A stretch of 49,980 nucleotides of DNA from an uncultured Hymenobacter sp. Its GTDB lineage: Bacteria > Bacteroidota > Bacteroidia > Cytophagales > Hymenobacteraceae. The stretch lies in assembly GCA_913778455.1 (NCBI GenBank), contig CAJYVK010000189.1, positions 1-49,980 of the forward strand, in the 5' to 3' direction. The notes below the pieces were generated by a model that saw nothing but the letters and a program-made list of their open reading frames with translations, ran no database searches and was not told the DNA's origin. Below are positions 48,303 through 49,980 of this stretch, piece after piece (within the stretch, counting starts at the first letter, position 1; each line of letters opens with the position of its first letter). Both the position numbers and the translations under genes were made by a program.

Positions 48303-49403
48303 CTAGCCGGAGTATTCCTCTAACCCGCCTCTGAGGGTCAAGACGTTGTCGTAGCCGATAGTACGTAATTGCTCCACGGCCTGGGCGCTGCGCACACCGC
48401 TCTGGCAATACACCACCACCGGGCGGGTACGCGGCACTTCGGCGGCCCGGGCGGCCAGCTCGGGCAGGGGTAGCAGCAGTGCCCCGGGCAGGTGCCGCCG
48501 CTGAAATTCCAGCGGCCCGCGCACGTCGAGCAGCAGGGGCGGCGCGGCCGAAGCCAGCTGCTGCCGCAGCTCCTCGGCCGTGAGGCTGGCCGCGGCTGTC
48601 GGCGCACAGCTCACGTCGAAGTAGTCGGCGGGGTTGGCTGTGTCGAGGTTGATGGCGCTCTGCACGGCATCGCGCTTGAAGCGCAGCGTGCGACTTTGAA
48701 ACGTGAGCGTATCGAGCACCCAGAGCCGGCCGCTGAGCACGTCGCCTAGGCCCAGCACTACCTTCAGCGCCTCGGTGGCCTGCACCGTACCGATGAGGCC
48801 GGGCAGCACGTTGAGCACGCCGGTGGTGTTGCAGTCGGGCGCCTCGGCGGCGCTGGGCGGCTCCGGAAAAAGGCAGCGGTACGTAGGCCCATCTTGGTAG
48901 TTGAACACCGATACCTGCCCTTCAAATTTGTAAATAGCCCCCGATACCAGCGGTCGGCCCAGGCTTACACAAGCGTCGTTGAGCAGGTAGCGGGTCGGGA
49001 AATTATCGGAGCCATCGACTACCACATCGTAGGCCGCCACCAGCGCCCGCACGTTGGCTGGGCTTACGCGCACGGGGTGCAATGCGTAGGTATTCAAGTC
49101 GTTGAGGTGGCGCAGGGCGCGGGCGGCGGCCTCTACCTTGGGCTGGCCCACGTCGGCAGGGCCGTAGAGGATCTGGCGGGGCAGGTTGGTTAGCTCCACC
49201 TTGTCGGCATCGGCCAGGCCGAGGGTGCCCACGCCGGCAGCGGCCAAGTATTGCAGGATGGGGCAGCCCAGGCCGCCCGCGCCCACGACCAGCACGCGGG
49301 CCTGGCGCAGGCGCAGTTGACCGGCCTCGCCGATTTCGGCTAGCTGGAGGTGGCGGCGGTAACGCTGGCGCTCGGGGGCAGTGAAAGGAGGAACGGATGA
49401 CAT
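48303..49403 (-). CDS. moeB: MoeB/ThiF-type adenylyltransferase fused to a rhodanese domain
   Basis: 366 residues from ATG 49403; the frame continues upstream but MSSVPPFTAPERQRYRRHLQL is the family start. The E1-like domain has VVGAGGLGCPILQYLAAAGVG (39-59), DADKVELTNLPRQILY (65-80), DGSDNFPTRYLLND, and C191 in PDCNTTGVLNVLPG. A rhodanese domain follows (about 275-366) with LLLDVRGPLEF and an active loop around C333 in YCQSGVRSA. It should adenylate MoaD and, through the rhodanese cysteine, help form its thiocarboxylate. Odd: the second Zn-binding CxxC expected after the RFKRD region is absent (RFKRDAVQSAINLD), and at the first site only C177 remains. ThiS could also be a client. Confidence 0.9.
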   Translation of the reverse strand: MSSVPPFTAPERQRYRRHLQLAEIGEAGQLRLRQARVLVVGAGGLGCPILQYLAAAGVGTLGLADADKVELTNLPRQILYGPADVGQPKVEAAARALRHLNDLNTYALHPVRVSPANVRALVAAYDVVVDGSDNFPTRYLLNDACVSLGRPLVSGAIYKFEGQVSVFNYQDGPTYRCLFPEPPSAAEAPDCNTTGVLNVLPGLIGTVQATEALKVVLGLGDVLSGRLWVLDTLTFQSRTLRFKRDAVQSAINLDTANPADYFDVSCAPTAAASLTAEELRQQLASAAPPLLLDVRGPLEFQRRHLPGALLLPLPELAARAAEVPRTRPVVVYCQSGVRSAQAVEQLRTIGYDNVLTLRGGLEEYSG

Positions 49404-49480
49404 GTGCAATGGGAAAGTGATTTTCCTCGGTAAAGTTTTTCGCAGCCTAGCCAGAGCCCCAGCCGGCCGCCGTAGCCACC

Positions 49481-49488
49481 TAGCTTTG
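49481..49488 (+). promoter_or_regulatory. -7 promoter element for the ABC gene
   Basis: TAGCTTTG matches TAnnTTTG exactly, 46 nt before ATG 49535; no clear -33 box. Confidence 0.45.
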
Positions 49489-49534
49489 TAGGCTGGCCGG
49501 GGGCGAGGCGCTTCGCTGGCAATAACCAAGCTAC

Positions 49535-49980
49535 ATGGAATTAGTCGAAGTATCGGGAGTAAGTCTCGTGGAGGGTGGCGTTACGGTGCTGGAGCCACTG
49601 AGCTTTAGTCAGCGGCAGGGCGTGCGGCTGGCCCTGGCGGGCGAGAGCGGGGCCGGGAAGAGTACGTTGCTCCAGCTGATTGCCGGCCTGGTGCAGCCAA
49701 CTACCGGCGAAATTCGCATTGCTGGCAGCAAAGTGCGCGGGCCGGCGGTGGCCCTGGTGCCGGGCCACCCGGGAGTAGCCTATCTATCGCAAAGGTCCGA
49801 CTTGCCCAAGTTTCTGCGGGTCGAGCAGGTACTGCGCTACGCCAGCAAGCGCCCGGCCGGCGAAGTGGAAGCGGTGTACGCCATCTGCCGTATCGGGCAA
49901 CTGCGAACCCGCCGCACCGATGAGCTATCAGGGGGTGAGCAGCAGCGGGTAGCATTGGCGCGGCTGCTGCTGGGCGGGCC
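49535..49980 (+). CDS. ABC transporter ATP-binding protein, 3' end outside the window
   Basis: 148 codons are visible and the frame is open to the last base. Walker A is GESGAGKST (36-44), the Q-loop glutamine is in AYLSQRSDL (83-90), and the signature LSGGEQQRVALARLLL is at 131-146. Walker B lies beyond the edge. The lack of a membrane part before it shows a stand-alone ATPase. The substrate is unknown; its position next to cofactor genes makes a molybdate or other anion importer possible, but nothing in the sequence proves it. ATG 49535 gives the usual first strand (MELVEVSGVSLVEGGVTVLE). It is divergent from the moeB-like gene, with 131 nt between starts. Confidence 0.93.
   Translation, partial: MELVEVSGVSLVEGGVTVLEPLSFSQRQGVRLALAGESGAGKSTLLQLIAGLVQPTTGEIRIAGSKVRGPAVALVPGHPGVAYLSQRSDLPKFLRVEQVLRYASKRPAGEVEAVYAICRIGQLRTRRTDELSGGEQQRVALARLLLGG

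Overview
The window looks like chromosomal DNA of a high-GC member of the Bacteroidota, most likely Hymenobacter or a close relative (inference). Signs are: three secreted proteins with Por-type (type IX secretion) C-terminal sorting domains; a TonB-dependent receptor; promoter elements of the Bacteroidota type (TTTG, about 19-20 nt, TAnnTTTG) instead of E. coli -35/-10 boxes; few Shine-Dalgarno sites; and very GC-rich coding DNA with AT-rich spacers. No prophage, insertion sequence, CRISPR array or rRNA was found.

Layout. 1-5.5 kb: end of a cysteine desulfurase gene, a helix-hairpin-helix membrane protein, a PepSY membrane protein, then an MFS exporter and a thioredoxin-reductase-like flavoprotein on the minus strand. 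5.7-9.4 kb: a compact plus-strand set of a short ModE-type DNA-binding protein, a secreted molybdopterin-binding-fold protein and a TonB-dependent receptor. A perfect 9-6-9 palindrome resembling a ModE box lies over the start of the second gene. 9.6-11.9 kb: a solitary HNH endonuclease resembling phosphorothioate-DNA-dependent enzymes, tRNA-Gly(CCC) with a textbook promoter, a small membrane protein and a GNAT acetyltransferase. 12-23.8 kb: a 1620-residue secreted metalloprotease, a PAP2/sphingomyelin-synthase-like phosphatase, an M20 amidohydrolase, an outer-membrane barrel, a DPE2-like 4-alpha-glucanotransferase and a small secreted protein. 24.2-45.5 kb: two giant secreted proteins (3001 and 3926 residues). 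They share a C-terminal half of about 1500 residues but have unrelated N-terminal halves. Each follows an AT-rich spacer of 430-500 nt. 45.6-49.4 kb: molybdenum-cofactor genes moaC (+) facing moaE, moaD, moaA and a moeB/rhodanese fusion (-). 49.5 kb to the end: an ABC transporter ATPase cut by the window edge.

Themes. Molybdenum biology appears twice: the ModE-like/receptor operon near 6 kb and the cofactor genes at the right end. Cell-surface display through type IX secretion accounts for more than half of the coding sequence. Between genes there is a recurring class of long inverted repeats (29-41 nt arms), mostly at the 3' ends of genes. Several genes carry a -7-like element only 4-6 nt before the ATG, which suggests leaderless mRNAs. 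The most novel candidates are the ModE-box/TonB-receptor operon and the modular giant surface-protein pair.
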